Of a stretch of DNA of 44,628 nucleotides, positions 14,378-22,057 are shown in pieces. Location: assembly GCA_049317465.1 (NCBI GenBank), contig JBMOIF010000013.1:1-44628 (forward strand), in the 5' to 3' direction. The DNA is from CAIQIA01 sp049317465. GTDB taxonomy: Bacteria > Cyanobacteriota > Cyanobacteriia > PCC-6307 > Cyanobiaceae. The translations under genes and the position numbers were made by a program. Each line of letters begins with the position of its first letter. Position 1 is the stretch's first letter. The notes below the pieces were generated by a model. It had not been told where the DNA came from. It did no database searches and saw only the letters and a list, made by a program, of their open reading frames with translations.

Positions 14378-14722
14378 CTACGGGTCCAGGGTGAGGCTGT
14401 GCAGGTGCAGGTCACGGCCCTGCAGCAGTTCTGCGCCTCCGCGATGGCAGCGCGGGCAGGGGCCCACGCCACAACCCGCGCGGTAGCGGCGACCGCAGGC
14501 GCGGCAGCGGGCGATGGCCGGCAGCCAGGTGATGTGCAGACGGGCCTCGGCGGCTGCGGTGCCCGCCATGGCCAGCGGAAAGGCGAAGGCCAGGGCCTCG
14601 GCATCGACCCCCGCCAGGCTGCCGATGCGCAGCTCGATCGCCAGCACACGGCTGGCCCCGTGGCGGTGCACTTCGGCCTGCACCTGCTCCGCCAGGGCCA
14701 GCAGCAGGCTCAGCTCGTGCAT
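14378..14722 (-). CDS. hypA: Hydrogenase nickel-insertion protein HypA
   Basis: A 114-residue nickel metallochaperone. MHELSLL at the N terminus gives the nickel-binding His2 (with Glu3), and the zinc domain has the exact CxxC-x12-CxxC arrangement: Cys73/Cys76 and Cys89/Cys92, with one extra Cys84 in the loop. The ATG at 14722 is fixed by the MHE motif, since the family needs Met-His at the start; the six codons upstream are not used. It overlaps the end of hoxW by 13 bases. Works with HypB on HoxH. Confidence 0.96.
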   Translation of the reverse strand: MHELSLLLALAEQVQAEVHRHGASRVLAIELRIGSLAGVDAEALAFAFPLAMAGTAAAEARLHITWLPAIARCRACGRRYRAGCGVGPCPRCHRGGAELLQGRDLHLHSLTLDP

Positions 14723-15147
14723 AGCCCTGCGGCCTGCCACTGCCGCAGCAGGCGGCGGGCAGACGGCAGCTGCCAGCGCAACGCCTGCGACAGGCGGCGG
14801 TCATGGGGACAGGCAACGATCGGCACCAGCAGCAGAGCTGCCGCCGGACGGACGCCATAGAGGCCGAGCGCCAGGGTGAGCAACAGGCCCGGCGAGAGGC
14901 CATGGCTGCCGCCGCCACAGCCCGCCGCCGCCAGGGGGCGCAACCGCGGCCGTCGCCGCCCGGCGGGGGCCAGCCAGCCATCGATGAACAGCACCCGCGA
15001 CGGGCCCACCAGCCGTTCGGCCAGCTCGGGGGTGAGCTGGCGCACGCAACAGCCGCCGGCGGCGGCGGCCAGCCGCCAACCGACGCCGTCATCCCCCCGC
15101 CAGGGATTGCCCAGGCCGATCACCAGCCCGGCTGGGGCCCTGATCAT
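14710..15147 (-). CDS. hoxW: HoxH-specific hydrogenase maturation endopeptidase
   Basis: A 145-residue nickel-dependent protease of the HyaD/HybD/HoxW family that cuts the C-terminal tail off the large subunit after nickel insertion. The N-terminal VIGLGNPWRGDDGVGWRLA is the family signature; Asp19/Asp20, Asp56 (LFIDGW) and His82 (GGSHGLSPG) correspond to the positions that sense nickel in HybD. The gene directly follows its substrate gene hoxH, overlapping it by four bases, which supports the HoxW assignment. In other cyanobacteria hoxW may lie away from hoxH, so this close linkage is noteworthy. Confidence 0.94.
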   Translation of the reverse strand: MIRAPAGLVIGLGNPWRGDDGVGWRLAAAAGGCCVRQLTPELAERLVGPSRVLFIDGWLAPAGRRRPRLRPLAAAGCGGGSHGLSPGLLLTLALGLYGVRPAAALLLVPIVACPHDRRLSQALRWQLPSARRLLRQWQAAGLCTS

Positions 15148-16598
15148 GGCCCACCGTCCCGGCGGCGTTCGGCCAGCAGACGCCCATCGGCGGCCCGCAG
15201 CTGCACGTGCAGGGCCATGGCCCCGGCGGCATGGGTGCTGCAGCTGAGGCAGGGGTCATAGCAGCGGATCGCAGCCTCCAGACGGTTCAGGAGCTGAGCC
15301 GGCAGCTCCGCCTCCTGCGGCAGGGGCCACGGCAGTTCGTCCCTGGCCACGGCCACCAGGGCCAGGTTCATGGCCCTGTTGTTCTGGCCGGTGGCGATGA
15401 TCAGATTGACGCGGGTGATCAGGCCGTCGTCATCGACGACGTAGTGATGAAAGAGCGTGCCCCGCGGCGCTTCACTGACGCCGATGGCCTCGTTGGCGTT
15501 GAGGGCCGCCCGGGCCCGCACGCGACCGTGGCAGAGGCTGTCGTCGTCGACCAGCAGGGCGATCCCCTCCAGGCAGGCGACGATCTCGACCAGGCGGGCA
15601 TGGTGGTAGGCAAAGGAGCAGGTGGCGACCGGAGCCCCGGCCCGCTGACGGAATTCAGCCCACTCGCGGTCGGCCCAGGGGCTGCCCATGCCGCGGCAGA
15701 CATTCAGCCGGGCCAGGGGACCGACCCGGTAGTGGCCATCGGGATCGCCATGGGAGCGCAGGTAGGGAAACCTGAGATAGGTCCATGGCTCCACGGCCTC
15801 GCCGATCAGCGACGGCATGGCGTCCTCACTGAGGCCATCGGCGACCGACAGCCCCTGGCTGTCGACGATGCGCAGGGCACCCTCACAGCACTCCCAGCGT
15901 CCATCGTCGGCGACCAGGGCCATGAACAGCGAGGGCAGGTCGCCGAAGCGGTGGGCATCCCGCTGAAGCGGCCCATCCAGCAGGGTCTTGTACCGATCCA
16001 GGGCCAGGGCGGCGGTCCGGCGCGCCTCCGGCAGGTGTTCCAGGATCCAGGCGCGGGTGGCGGGGCCCATGGCGCTGCGGACGCCGCCGGGCACCACCCA
16101 GCTGGGGTGGATGCGGCGGCCCGCCAGCCGCTCGATCAGCCCCTGGCCGAACTGCCGCAGGCGGATGCCGGCCCGGGCCAGCTCGGGGTCGGCGGCGATC
16201 AGCCCGAAGATGCCGCGGCGGTCGGGGTCGTCGTTCCAGCCCAGCAGCACATCGGCGCTGCTGAGGTAGAAGAACGACAGGGCATGGCTCTGACAGATCT
16301 GGGCCAGGTTGAGCAGGCGTCGCAGGCCCCGGGCCGTGGGCGGCGGCTGCACGGCCAGCAGCTTGTCGCCGGTGCGGGCGGCGCAGAGCAGATGGCTGAC
16401 CGGACAGATGCCGCAGATGCGTGCCGTGAGGATGGTCATCTCGCTGAAGGGACGCCCCTCGCAGAACAGCTCGAAGCCCCGCAGCTCGGTGACATGGAAG
16501 CGGGCCGCCACCAGGTTTCCGCTGTCGTCCAGCTGCAGGGTGATGCGGGCGTGGCCCTCCAGGCGGGTGACGGGATCGATGGTGATGGTGCGTGCCAT
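15144..16598 (-). CDS. hoxH: Bidirectional [NiFe]-hydrogenase large subunit HoxH
   Basis: The 484-residue catalytic subunit. The four nickel-binding cysteines are present: Cys62 and Cys65 in RICGICPVSH (L1 motif) and Cys450 and Cys453 in DPCLSCSTH (L2 motif). Cleavage after His456 would release a 28-residue tail beginning AAGAM. The N-terminal ITIDPVTRLEGHARI with its conserved Glu is typical. Group 3d features, including the short length compared with uptake enzymes and the HoxEFUY neighbours, fit an NAD(P)-linked bidirectional enzyme that makes or takes up H2 in the cytoplasm or at the thylakoid surface. It overlaps hoxY by one base and hoxW by four. Confidence 0.98.
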   Translation of the reverse strand: MARTITIDPVTRLEGHARITLQLDDSGNLVAARFHVTELRGFELFCEGRPFSEMTILTARICGICPVSHLLCAARTGDKLLAVQPPPTARGLRRLLNLAQICQSHALSFFYLSSADVLLGWNDDPDRRGIFGLIAADPELARAGIRLRQFGQGLIERLAGRRIHPSWVVPGGVRSAMGPATRAWILEHLPEARRTAALALDRYKTLLDGPLQRDAHRFGDLPSLFMALVADDGRWECCEGALRIVDSQGLSVADGLSEDAMPSLIGEAVEPWTYLRFPYLRSHGDPDGHYRVGPLARLNVCRGMGSPWADREWAEFRQRAGAPVATCSFAYHHARLVEIVACLEGIALLVDDDSLCHGRVRARAALNANEAIGVSEAPRGTLFHHYVVDDDGLITRVNLIIATGQNNRAMNLALVAVARDELPWPLPQEAELPAQLLNRLEAAIRCYDPCLSCSTHAAGAMALHVQLRAADGRLLAERRRDGGP

Positions 16599-17107
16599 CA
16601 GCGCAACGACTCCAGCAGCGTCCAGATGCGCTCGGGCCCCGGGGGGCAGCCCGGCAGGACGTGGTCGACACGGATCACCGCATGCAGGGGCAGCACCCGA
16701 TCGAGCAGCCGTGGCAGAACACCGTCGCGGCGGTCGGCGGGCACTCCCCAGCAGCGCTGCAGCATCCCGGCGAGGCCGTCGGGGTGCTGGTTGCGCAGGG
16801 CCGTGACATTGCCGCTGAGGGCGCAGTCGCCGAGGGCCACCACCAGGCGGCTGCAGCGGCGCAGACGCCGCGCCATGGCCAGGTTGTCCTCGCTGGCCAC
16901 CGCTCCCTCCACCAGACAGACATCGACCCCTTCGGGAAAGCGCTTGCGATCGCTGGCCACGGGCGAATGCACAAGGTCAAAGCGTTCGGCCAGCGTGAAC
17001 AGGGCCTCGTCGAGATCGAGAAACGACATGTGGCAGCCGCTGCAGCCCGCCAGCCAGACGGTGGCCAGCCGCAGGCGCGGCACCAAAGGGGGCAAGGCGG
17101 CGGTCAT
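16598..17107 (-). CDS. hoxY: Bidirectional hydrogenase small subunit HoxY
   Basis: A 169-residue electron-transfer subunit that pairs with HoxH. The ligands of the proximal [4Fe-4S] cluster are Cys22 and Cys25 in WLAGCSGCHMSFLD, Cys95 in ALGDCALSGNV and Cys154 in LPGCPPG. It lacks the twin-arginine leader and the two extra clusters of uptake hydrogenase small subunits, as expected for the cytoplasmic Hox type. The ATG at 17107 overlaps the hoxU stop (ATGA); the frame is open far upstream, but that region is the hoxU and hoxF coding sequence in another frame. Confidence 0.97.
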   Translation of the reverse strand: MTAALPPLVPRLRLATVWLAGCSGCHMSFLDLDEALFTLAERFDLVHSPVASDRKRFPEGVDVCLVEGAVASEDNLAMARRLRRCSRLVVALGDCALSGNVTALRNQHPDGLAGMLQRCWGVPADRRDGVLPRLLDRVLPLHAVIRVDHVLPGCPPGPERIWTLLESLR

Positions 17108-17769
17108 GGCCCCGGCCAGCGGGCGAGGGGCACGTCCTCCCTGGAGACCAGGGCCCCCGTGGGGCAGACGGCCACACACTTGCCGCAGGAGGTGCAGCTG
17201 TCGACCGAACCCCAGGGCTGGTCGAGACCGGCGATCAGACGGGTGCGTCCGCCCCGTTCCGCCATGGCCCACACACGGGCCCCCTCGATCTCGTCGCAGA
17301 CCCGCACGCACCGGCTGCAGACGATGCAGCGGTTGTGGTCGAGCAGAAACAACGGATGGGAGGCATCGACCCGCCGCACCGGATGCCGGTAGGGCACGGT
17401 CACAAGATCCATGCCCACCGCATAGGCCGCATCCTGGAGTTCGCAGTCGCCGTTGGCAACACAGACGGCGCAGGGATGGTTGCCTTCGGCGAACAGCAGC
17501 TCGACGATCAGGCGCCGTCCCTCCCGCAGGGCGGGTGTGTCGGTGTGCAGCCGCTGGCCTTCGGCCGACGGGGTGACGCAGGCGGGCACCGGCCGGCTGG
17601 CCCCCTCCAGCTCCACCAGGCAGAGGCGGCAGGCCGCCACGGGGCTGAGGCCGGGGTGATGGCAGAGGGTGGGCAGCTGCACGCCGGCCGCGGTCAGCGC
17701 CTGCAGCAGCGGGGCCCCGGCCGGCACCGCCACCGCGGTCGCATCCACATGCAGGGTCACGACGGCCAT
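17104..17769 (-). CDS. hoxU: Hydrogenase diaphorase subunit HoxU
   Basis: A 221-residue iron-sulfur protein like the N-terminal part of NuoG of complex I, linking HoxF to HoxY. A [2Fe-2S] ferredoxin domain uses Cys36, Cys47, Cys50 and Cys64. A His-ligated [4Fe-4S] site follows at His98, Cys100, Cys103 and Cys109 (HPCAVCVANGDCELQ), then two ferredoxin-type [4Fe-4S] sites at Cys148/151/154/158 and Cys192/195/198/202. All expected ligands are intact. It overlaps hoxF by 13 bases and hoxY by four. Confidence 0.97.
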   Translation of the reverse strand: MAVVTLHVDATAVAVPAGAPLLQALTAAGVQLPTLCHHPGLSPVAACRLCLVELEGASRPVPACVTPSAEGQRLHTDTPALREGRRLIVELLFAEGNHPCAVCVANGDCELQDAAYAVGMDLVTVPYRHPVRRVDASHPLFLLDHNRCIVCSRCVRVCDEIEGARVWAMAERGGRTRLIAGLDQPWGSVDSCTSCGKCVAVCPTGALVSREDVPLARWPGP

Positions 17770-19379
17770 GGCTCCTCCGGCAGCAGCCGTTCGAGGTATT
17801 CGGCGCGGAAATGGCGCAGGGTGCTGAAGAGGGGATTGGGAGCGGTCTGGCCCAGGCCGCAGAGGCTGGTGCGCTGGACCACGCCCGCGAGCCGCTCCAG
17901 CCGCTCGAGGTCGGCGCCGGTGGCCTGGCCCTGCACGACCCGGTCGAGCAGATCAGCGAGCTGCACGGTGCCGGCCCGGCAGGGGACGCATTTGCCGCAG
18001 CTCTCATCGGCACAGAAGCCCATGAAATGTCGCGCCAGTTCAGGCATGGCGCAGCTGTGGTCCAGCACCACCAGACCACCGGAACCAAGGGATGACCCCA
18101 GCGCCCGCAGACCCTCGTAGTCGATCGGGGTGTCAAGCAGGGAGGCGGGCAGGCAACCGCCCGAGGGTCCCCCGGTCTGCACCGCCTTGATGCCGCCATC
18201 GGCACCGCTGCCCCCCGGCACCCCACCGGCCATGGTCAGCACCACGGTGCGCAGGCTGGTGCCCATGGGCACTTCGATCAGCCCTGTGCGCACCACGGCA
18301 CCCGACACCGAGAACACCTTGGTGCCGGGACAGGCCGCCGGGCCGATGGCGGCATGGGCGTCTCCGCCCATCCGCAGCAGGGCAGGCAGGGACGCCAGGG
18401 TCTCGACGTTGTTGATCAGGGTCGGGCAGCTCACCAGGCCCACCTGCGCCGGATACGGGGGGCGCTGGCGGGGGATGCCGCGGCCGCCCTCGATCGAGGC
18501 CAGCAGGGCCGTCTCCTCACCGCACACGTAGGCCCCGGCCCCCACCCGCAGTTCAGGGGCGAAGGCAAAGGCGCCGTCGGCCCCGGCCTTCCCCAGCAGC
18601 CCCCGCTCCGACACCTGGGCGAGGGCCCGCCGCAGCCGCTCGATCGCCAGGGGGTACTCGGCCCGCACGTAGATGAACCCCTGCCGGGCCCCCACGGCAA
18701 AGGCGGCGATGGCCAGCCCCTCGATGAGCCGGTGCGGATCCCCCTCCAGGATGCTGCGGTCCATGAAGGCCCCGGGATCCCCCTCGTCGCCGTTGGCCAC
18801 CACCAGCCGTGGTCCCGGGGGCTGCAGGGCCACCGTGTCCCACTTCAGCCCGGTCGGGTAGCCGGCCCCGCCGCGGCCCCGCAGACCGCTGCGACGCACC
18901 TCGGCGCGCACCTGGGCCGGGGTCGCCGTTGCCAGCAGCCGCTGCAGCTGGCGGTAGGCGCCATGGGCAAGGGCATCGTCAAGGTCGGTGGGGTCCACGA
19001 CACCGCAGGTTTCCAGCACCAGCGGCCGCTGCAGGGCAAAGAAGGGATGGCGGCTGTCGAGCCGGTGGGCAGCCAGCCCAGCCCGATCCCGGGGCGGTTG
19101 TGCCTCAGGGGTGCAGGCCAGGGCCAGCAGCGGCGGCACCTGGGCGGGGGTCAGTCCGCCGTAGAGCTCGCTGCCCCCATCGCGGTCGATGGCCAGCAGC
19201 GGCCCGCGGCTGCAGAGGCGAAGGCAGCCCACGGGCTTGATCCGCGGCAGCGGAGAGGCACCGGTCAGGCCGGCCAGGCCGGCGGCCAGGGCCTCGGCCA
19301 GCGGCGCGGCGCCGGCCGCCCGGCAGCCACTGGCGTCACAGAGGCGCAGCAGCACGCTGGCCGGCGCGGGGCGATTCAT
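17757..19379 (-). CDS. hoxF: Hydrogenase diaphorase subunit HoxF (NAD(P)H/FMN)
   Basis: A 540-residue flavoprotein homologous to NuoF with a NuoE-like N-terminal extension. Residues 1-90 carry four cysteines (LCDASGC and GCLRLC) for a [2Fe-2S] cluster. GLRGRGGAGYPTGLKW (166-180) binds FMN, NGDEGDPGAFMDR (196-208) lies in the nucleotide site, and GAGAYVCGEETALL follows. The C-terminal [4Fe-4S] cluster uses Cys461, Cys464, Cys467 (ESCGKCVPCRAGT) and Cys507 (SLCGLG). The ATG at 19379 overlaps the hoxE stop, so the 23 in-frame codons before it are not used. It exchanges electrons with pyridine nucleotide or ferredoxin/flavodoxin. Confidence 0.97.
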   Translation of the reverse strand: MNRPAPASVLLRLCDASGCRAAGAAPLAEALAAGLAGLTGASPLPRIKPVGCLRLCSRGPLLAIDRDGGSELYGGLTPAQVPPLLALACTPEAQPPRDRAGLAAHRLDSRHPFFALQRPLVLETCGVVDPTDLDDALAHGAYRQLQRLLATATPAQVRAEVRRSGLRGRGGAGYPTGLKWDTVALQPPGPRLVVANGDEGDPGAFMDRSILEGDPHRLIEGLAIAAFAVGARQGFIYVRAEYPLAIERLRRALAQVSERGLLGKAGADGAFAFAPELRVGAGAYVCGEETALLASIEGGRGIPRQRPPYPAQVGLVSCPTLINNVETLASLPALLRMGGDAHAAIGPAACPGTKVFSVSGAVVRTGLIEVPMGTSLRTVVLTMAGGVPGGSGADGGIKAVQTGGPSGGCLPASLLDTPIDYEGLRALGSSLGSGGLVVLDHSCAMPELARHFMGFCADESCGKCVPCRAGTVQLADLLDRVVQGQATGADLERLERLAGVVQRTSLCGLGQTAPNPLFSTLRHFRAEYLERLLPEEPWPS

Positions 19380-19777
19380 GGCGCAACGGCCCGCTGGGGC
19401 ACACCGTCGATCAGCCGCACCGGGGCCAGACCGCAGGCACCGACGCAACTGACCGCCTCCAGCGACCAGACACCATCCCCGGCGGGGTCGGCGAGACGCA
19501 CCCCCAGCCGCTGCTCCTGGGCGGCGGCCAGGGCGGCGGCCCCCCTGAGCACACAGGCGGTGCCGAAACAGATGCCGCAGCGGTGGGGCGTCGGCGGATG
19601 CAGGCGGAACAGGTGGTAAAAGCTGGCCACCCCATAGACGTGGGCCGGAGGCAGGTGCAGCTGCCGGGCCACTGCCGCAAGGGTGGTGGGGGACAGGTGG
19701 CCGTGCTGCTGCTGGCGCTGATGCAGCACCTCGATCAGCATCCCGGGGGCCTGGGGCAACGGGGTCTCATCGGCCAT
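19376..19777 (-). CDS. hoxE: Hydrogenase diaphorase subunit HoxE
   Basis: A 133-residue NuoE-like [2Fe-2S] protein, first gene of the array. The core HLPPAHVYGVASFYHLFRL is typical of NuoE/HoxE, and the cluster ligands are Cys70 and Cys75 (CFGTAC) and Cys111 and Cys115 (CVGAC). It lacks part of the N-terminal arm found in longer homologues of about 160-170 residues; no start codon is available in frame for at least 12 codons upstream, so the short form is real unless the sequence has an error. Expression must start in the 87-base GC-rich gap to the divergent gene, where I could not find a convincing promoter. Confidence 0.95.
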   Translation of the reverse strand: MADETPLPQAPGMLIEVLHQRQQQHGHLSPTTLAAVARQLHLPPAHVYGVASFYHLFRLHPPTPHRCGICFGTACVLRGAAALAAAQEQRLGVRLADPAGDGVWSLEAVSCVGACGLAPVRLIDGVPQRAVAP

Positions 19778-19864
19778 GGCCGGGCTGCCTGCTGCCCCAC
19801 GGGTAGGGGGCCCGGCGGCCGCCGGTGGGTCCCTGCCGCAGCCCCGGGGCGGCCGGGCGGCAGC

Positions 19865-20287
19865 ATGGGCACCCCAGCCGCCGCCGCCATGGCCGATGCG
19901 CCGTACCTGATCGCCCTGGCCCTGCTGGAGCAGGACGGTCTCCGGGCCCTGCCGTTGCAGGGCACCTCGCTGCAGGAGGCCCCGGCGCCCGGCGCCGATC
20001 CCGGCGAACCGGGCCGCCGTCAGACCCTCGAGCTGCTGGTGCGGGTGTGGCAGCGCAGCGAGGCCGGCCCCCTGCGCCGGGCGGCCGCCGACAGCAGCCT
20101 GCTGCTGGCCACCGTGCCCATGGAATGCCTGCTCGACACCCTGCCGGCCCTCAAGACCCGCTGGATCGTGCAGGGCGACACCGCCGCCCTAGTGCGGGGG
20201 CTGCTGGCCCTGGGGGGACGGGTGTGGAGCGTCAGGCTCGAGAACCGTCAGCCCCTGGAGTTCCAGGAGCTGGCTCCGGACCGCTGA
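19865..20287 (+). CDS. Conserved-looking hypothetical protein divergent from hoxE
   Basis: About 140 residues from the ATG at 19865, or 132 from the ATG at 19889; the second gives a more natural start, MADAPYLIALALLEQDG. I do not recognise a family. The protein looks soluble, with an amphipathic helix near the N terminus, a central LELLVRVWQRS helix and a C-terminal alpha-beta stretch (LKTRWIVQGDTAALVRGLLALGGRVWSVRLENRQPLEFQEL). Codon use is like its neighbours. It is divergent from the hydrogenase array across 87 bases, so may share control with it, but nothing shows a functional link. Its last 56 bases overlap the convergent dehydrogenase gene. Confidence 0.7.
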   Translation: MGTPAAAAMADAPYLIALALLEQDGLRALPLQGTSLQEAPAPGADPGEPGRRQTLELLVRVWQRSEAGPLRRAAADSSLLLATVPMECLLDTLPALKTRWIVQGDTAALVRGLLALGGRVWSVRLENRQPLEFQELAPDR

Positions 20288-21212
20288 GATCCTCCAGCCC
20301 GGCGCTGCGCAGCAGCTCGACGCTGCAGCTCCACAGCCGCCGGCACTGCTCGGCATCCAGGGCCGCCGCCGCCGGGGGGGCCTCGGTGGGCCAGCCCCGC
20401 AGGCCCCCCAGGCCATCGGGCGCGTAGTGGCCGCCGCCGCGGGCCGCCGGCGCCGTGGCGGCGAACAGCTGCGGCAGGGAACCGGCGGCCGCCGACTGGG
20501 CCAGCGGTGCCAGCAGCCGGACCAGCTGAGGTTCGAGCCAGCCACCGCTGGCGGCCGCCGAAGCCACCTGCAGGTTGGTGCGGGCGACGCCCGGGTGGGC
20601 GGCGAGGGACAGCACGGGCGCCCCCTCGGCCTCCAAGCGTCGCTGCAGCTCGAGGGCGGTCATCACATTGGCGAGCTTGCTCTGGCCATAGGCCTGCCAG
20701 CGGTCGTAACGCCGCTCCCCCTGCAGGTCATCAAAGGGAATGCGGCCGAAGTACTGGGCGCCCGAGGTGACGGTCACCACCCGGGCGCCCGGCCGACGGC
20801 GCAGCAGCGGCAGCAGCAGCAGTGTCAGGGCGAAGTGACCGAGGTGGTTGGTGCCGAACTGCCGCTCGAAGCCATCGCGGGTGAGCTGACGGGGCAGGGC
20901 CATCACGCCTGCGTTGTTGATCAGCAGGTCCAGGCGGCCGTGGGCATCGGCGAGGTGTCGGGCTGCCGCCGCCACCGAAGTCAGATCGGCCAGGTCGAGG
21001 CTGAGCAGCTCCAGGGTGCCGGTTGCGTCGCCAGCCTCCAGCAGGTGGCGGCGGGCCTCCTCGGCCCGGCCGGAGTCGCGACAGCCGAGCAGCACCCTGG
21101 CACCGCGGCGCAACAGGGCCCGGGCCGTCTCCAGGCCCAGCCCACTGCTGGCACCGGTGACCAGGGCCAGGCATCCGCTCTGGTCCGGGATGTCATCGAC
21201 GGTCCAGACCAT
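20232..21212 (-). CDS. Short-chain dehydrogenase/reductase (protochlorophyllide-reductase/retinol-dehydrogenase-like)
   Basis: A 326-residue NAD(P)-dependent oxidoreductase. The Rossmann motif is ALVTGASSGLGLETARALL, LINNAGVMALPRQLTRDGFE is the NNAG structural motif with the GFERQFGTNHLGHF segment common to the WW-domain/RDH-like SDRs, and the catalytic set is Ser (VTSGAQYFG), Tyr and Lys in YGQSKLAN. PGVART follows. These features place it near light-dependent protochlorophyllide reductase and retinol dehydrogenases, but true POR has conserved cysteines that I do not see. The substrate is unknown. It lies four bases after the 123-residue hypothetical gene and probably shares its transcript. 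Confidence 0.92.
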   Translation of the reverse strand: MVWTVDDIPDQSGCLALVTGASSGLGLETARALLRRGARVLLGCRDSGRAEEARRHLLEAGDATGTLELLSLDLADLTSVAAAARHLADAHGRLDLLINNAGVMALPRQLTRDGFERQFGTNHLGHFALTLLLLPLLRRRPGARVVTVTSGAQYFGRIPFDDLQGERRYDRWQAYGQSKLANVMTALELQRRLEAEGAPVLSLAAHPGVARTNLQVASAAASGGWLEPQLVRLLAPLAQSAAAGSLPQLFAATAPAARGGGHYAPDGLGGLRGWPTEAPPAAAALDAEQCRRLWSCSVELLRSAGLEDLSGPEPAPGTPGADGSRA

Positions 21213-21216
21213 GGGT

Positions 21217-21588
21217 TCAGTGATCGCGGCGGATCAGGGGGCCGTCGAGGTCGCTGCGACGCATGACGTTTAGACCGGGCCAGCGGTTCTGCAGGCTGGC
21301 GATCAGGTCGGCGAAGGCCTCGCGGGTGTAGCCGGCACCGCCGGCCATCGATTCGGCGCTCGTGAGCGACACCTCAAGGCCATCACGACCGTCGCTGTGG
21401 TGCTCGATCACCAGCAGCCGCAGGGCTGGCAGCCTGAGATCACCGCTGCGCACGGCCTCCAGGCAGGGTCCCCGGGGAACACCGACGGCCACAAAGCCGA
21501 GGGGCTCCAGGGTGGCTGCCACAGGTGCACTCCAGGTGCGGCCGAGGGCGTCGTCGCCGAGGCTCAGAATGGCGTCGAACCGGGCCAT
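21217..21588 (-). CDS. Hypothetical protein upstream of the SDR
   Basis: A 123-residue soluble protein of no family I recognise. It starts MARFDAILSLGDDALGRTW and holds a hydrophobic beta-strand LRLLVIEHHSDGRDGLEVSL, then a helix TREAFADLIASLQNRWP. No cysteine cluster, membrane span or signal peptide is present. It ends four bases before the dehydrogenase start, which suggests co-transcription. It is divergent from the DCC-family gene, with about 55 bases between them. Confidence 0.72.
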   Translation of the reverse strand: MARFDAILSLGDDALGRTWSAPVAATLEPLGFVAVGVPRGPCLEAVRSGDLRLPALRLLVIEHHSDGRDGLEVSLTSAESMAGGAGYTREAFADLIASLQNRWPGLNVMRRSDLDGPLIRRDH

Positions 21589-21643
21589 GGCCGCCGGCGA
21601 CAGAGCTCGTCAATCTTCGCCTGCCATGGTTAACGTCGCCCCC

Positions 21644-22057
21644 ATGGCCGAGCTGACGCTGCTCTACGACGGGGCCTGCCCCCTCTGTCGCCGCGAGGTG
21701 GAGGGTCTGCGCCGCCGTGATGAACGGCTCCATGGCGACCACCCCCGACTGGCCTTCACCGACATCGATCGGCCTGACTACGACCCGAAGCGCCATGCCG
21801 GCATCGGCTACCGGCAGGCCATGGGGCGCATCCACGGCATCACCGCCGACGGCGACGTGCTGTGCGACCTGGCCGTCTTCCGGCACGCCTACGCGCTGGT
21901 GGGACTGGGCTGGCTCTACGCCGCCACCCGCTGGCCCCTGGTCGGCCCCCTGGCCAATGGGCTCTATGGCCTGTGGGCCGGCCAGCGCCTGCGGCTCACT
22001 GGACGCCGCGACCTCGACAGCCTCTGTGCCGCCCGGTCCGACAGCGGCCGTCCGTGA
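21644..22057 (+). CDS. DCC-family (DUF393) thiol-disulfide oxidoreductase-like protein
   Basis: A 137-residue protein named for the DxxCPxC motif seen here at Asp9, Cys12 and Cys15 in LLYDGACPLCRREV, which resembles a thioredoxin active site. The central AFTDIDRPDYDPKRHAG and IHGITADGDVL segments and the C-terminal amphipathic helices match the family. The redox partner is unknown. An in-frame ATG at 21626 would add six residues; the ATG at 21644 is preferred because it gives the usual MAELTLLYDG beginning. Its stop overlaps the GTG start of the first crcB gene, so this gene heads a three-gene unit. Confidence 0.88.
   Translation: MAELTLLYDGACPLCRREVEGLRRRDERLHGDHPRLAFTDIDRPDYDPKRHAGIGYRQAMGRIHGITADGDVLCDLAVFRHAYALVGLGWLYAATRWPLVGPLANGLYGLWAGQRLRLTGRRDLDSLCAARSDSGRP

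Noticed and set aside
15207..17576. Plus-strand open frame of 789 codons opposite hoxH, hoxY and hoxU.
   Set aside because: Low-complexity composition and no motif; the other strand has all hydrogenase ligands.
20232..21212. Assignment of the SDR as light-dependent protochlorophyllide reductase.
   Set aside because: The Rossmann and YxxxK motifs fit, but the conserved cysteines and specific insert of POR are not seen, so only a broader SDR call is made.
21589..22053. Fluoride riboswitch before the crcB pair.
   Set aside because: The region is the DCC-family gene and a 55-base gap; I could not see the conserved pseudoknot pattern.
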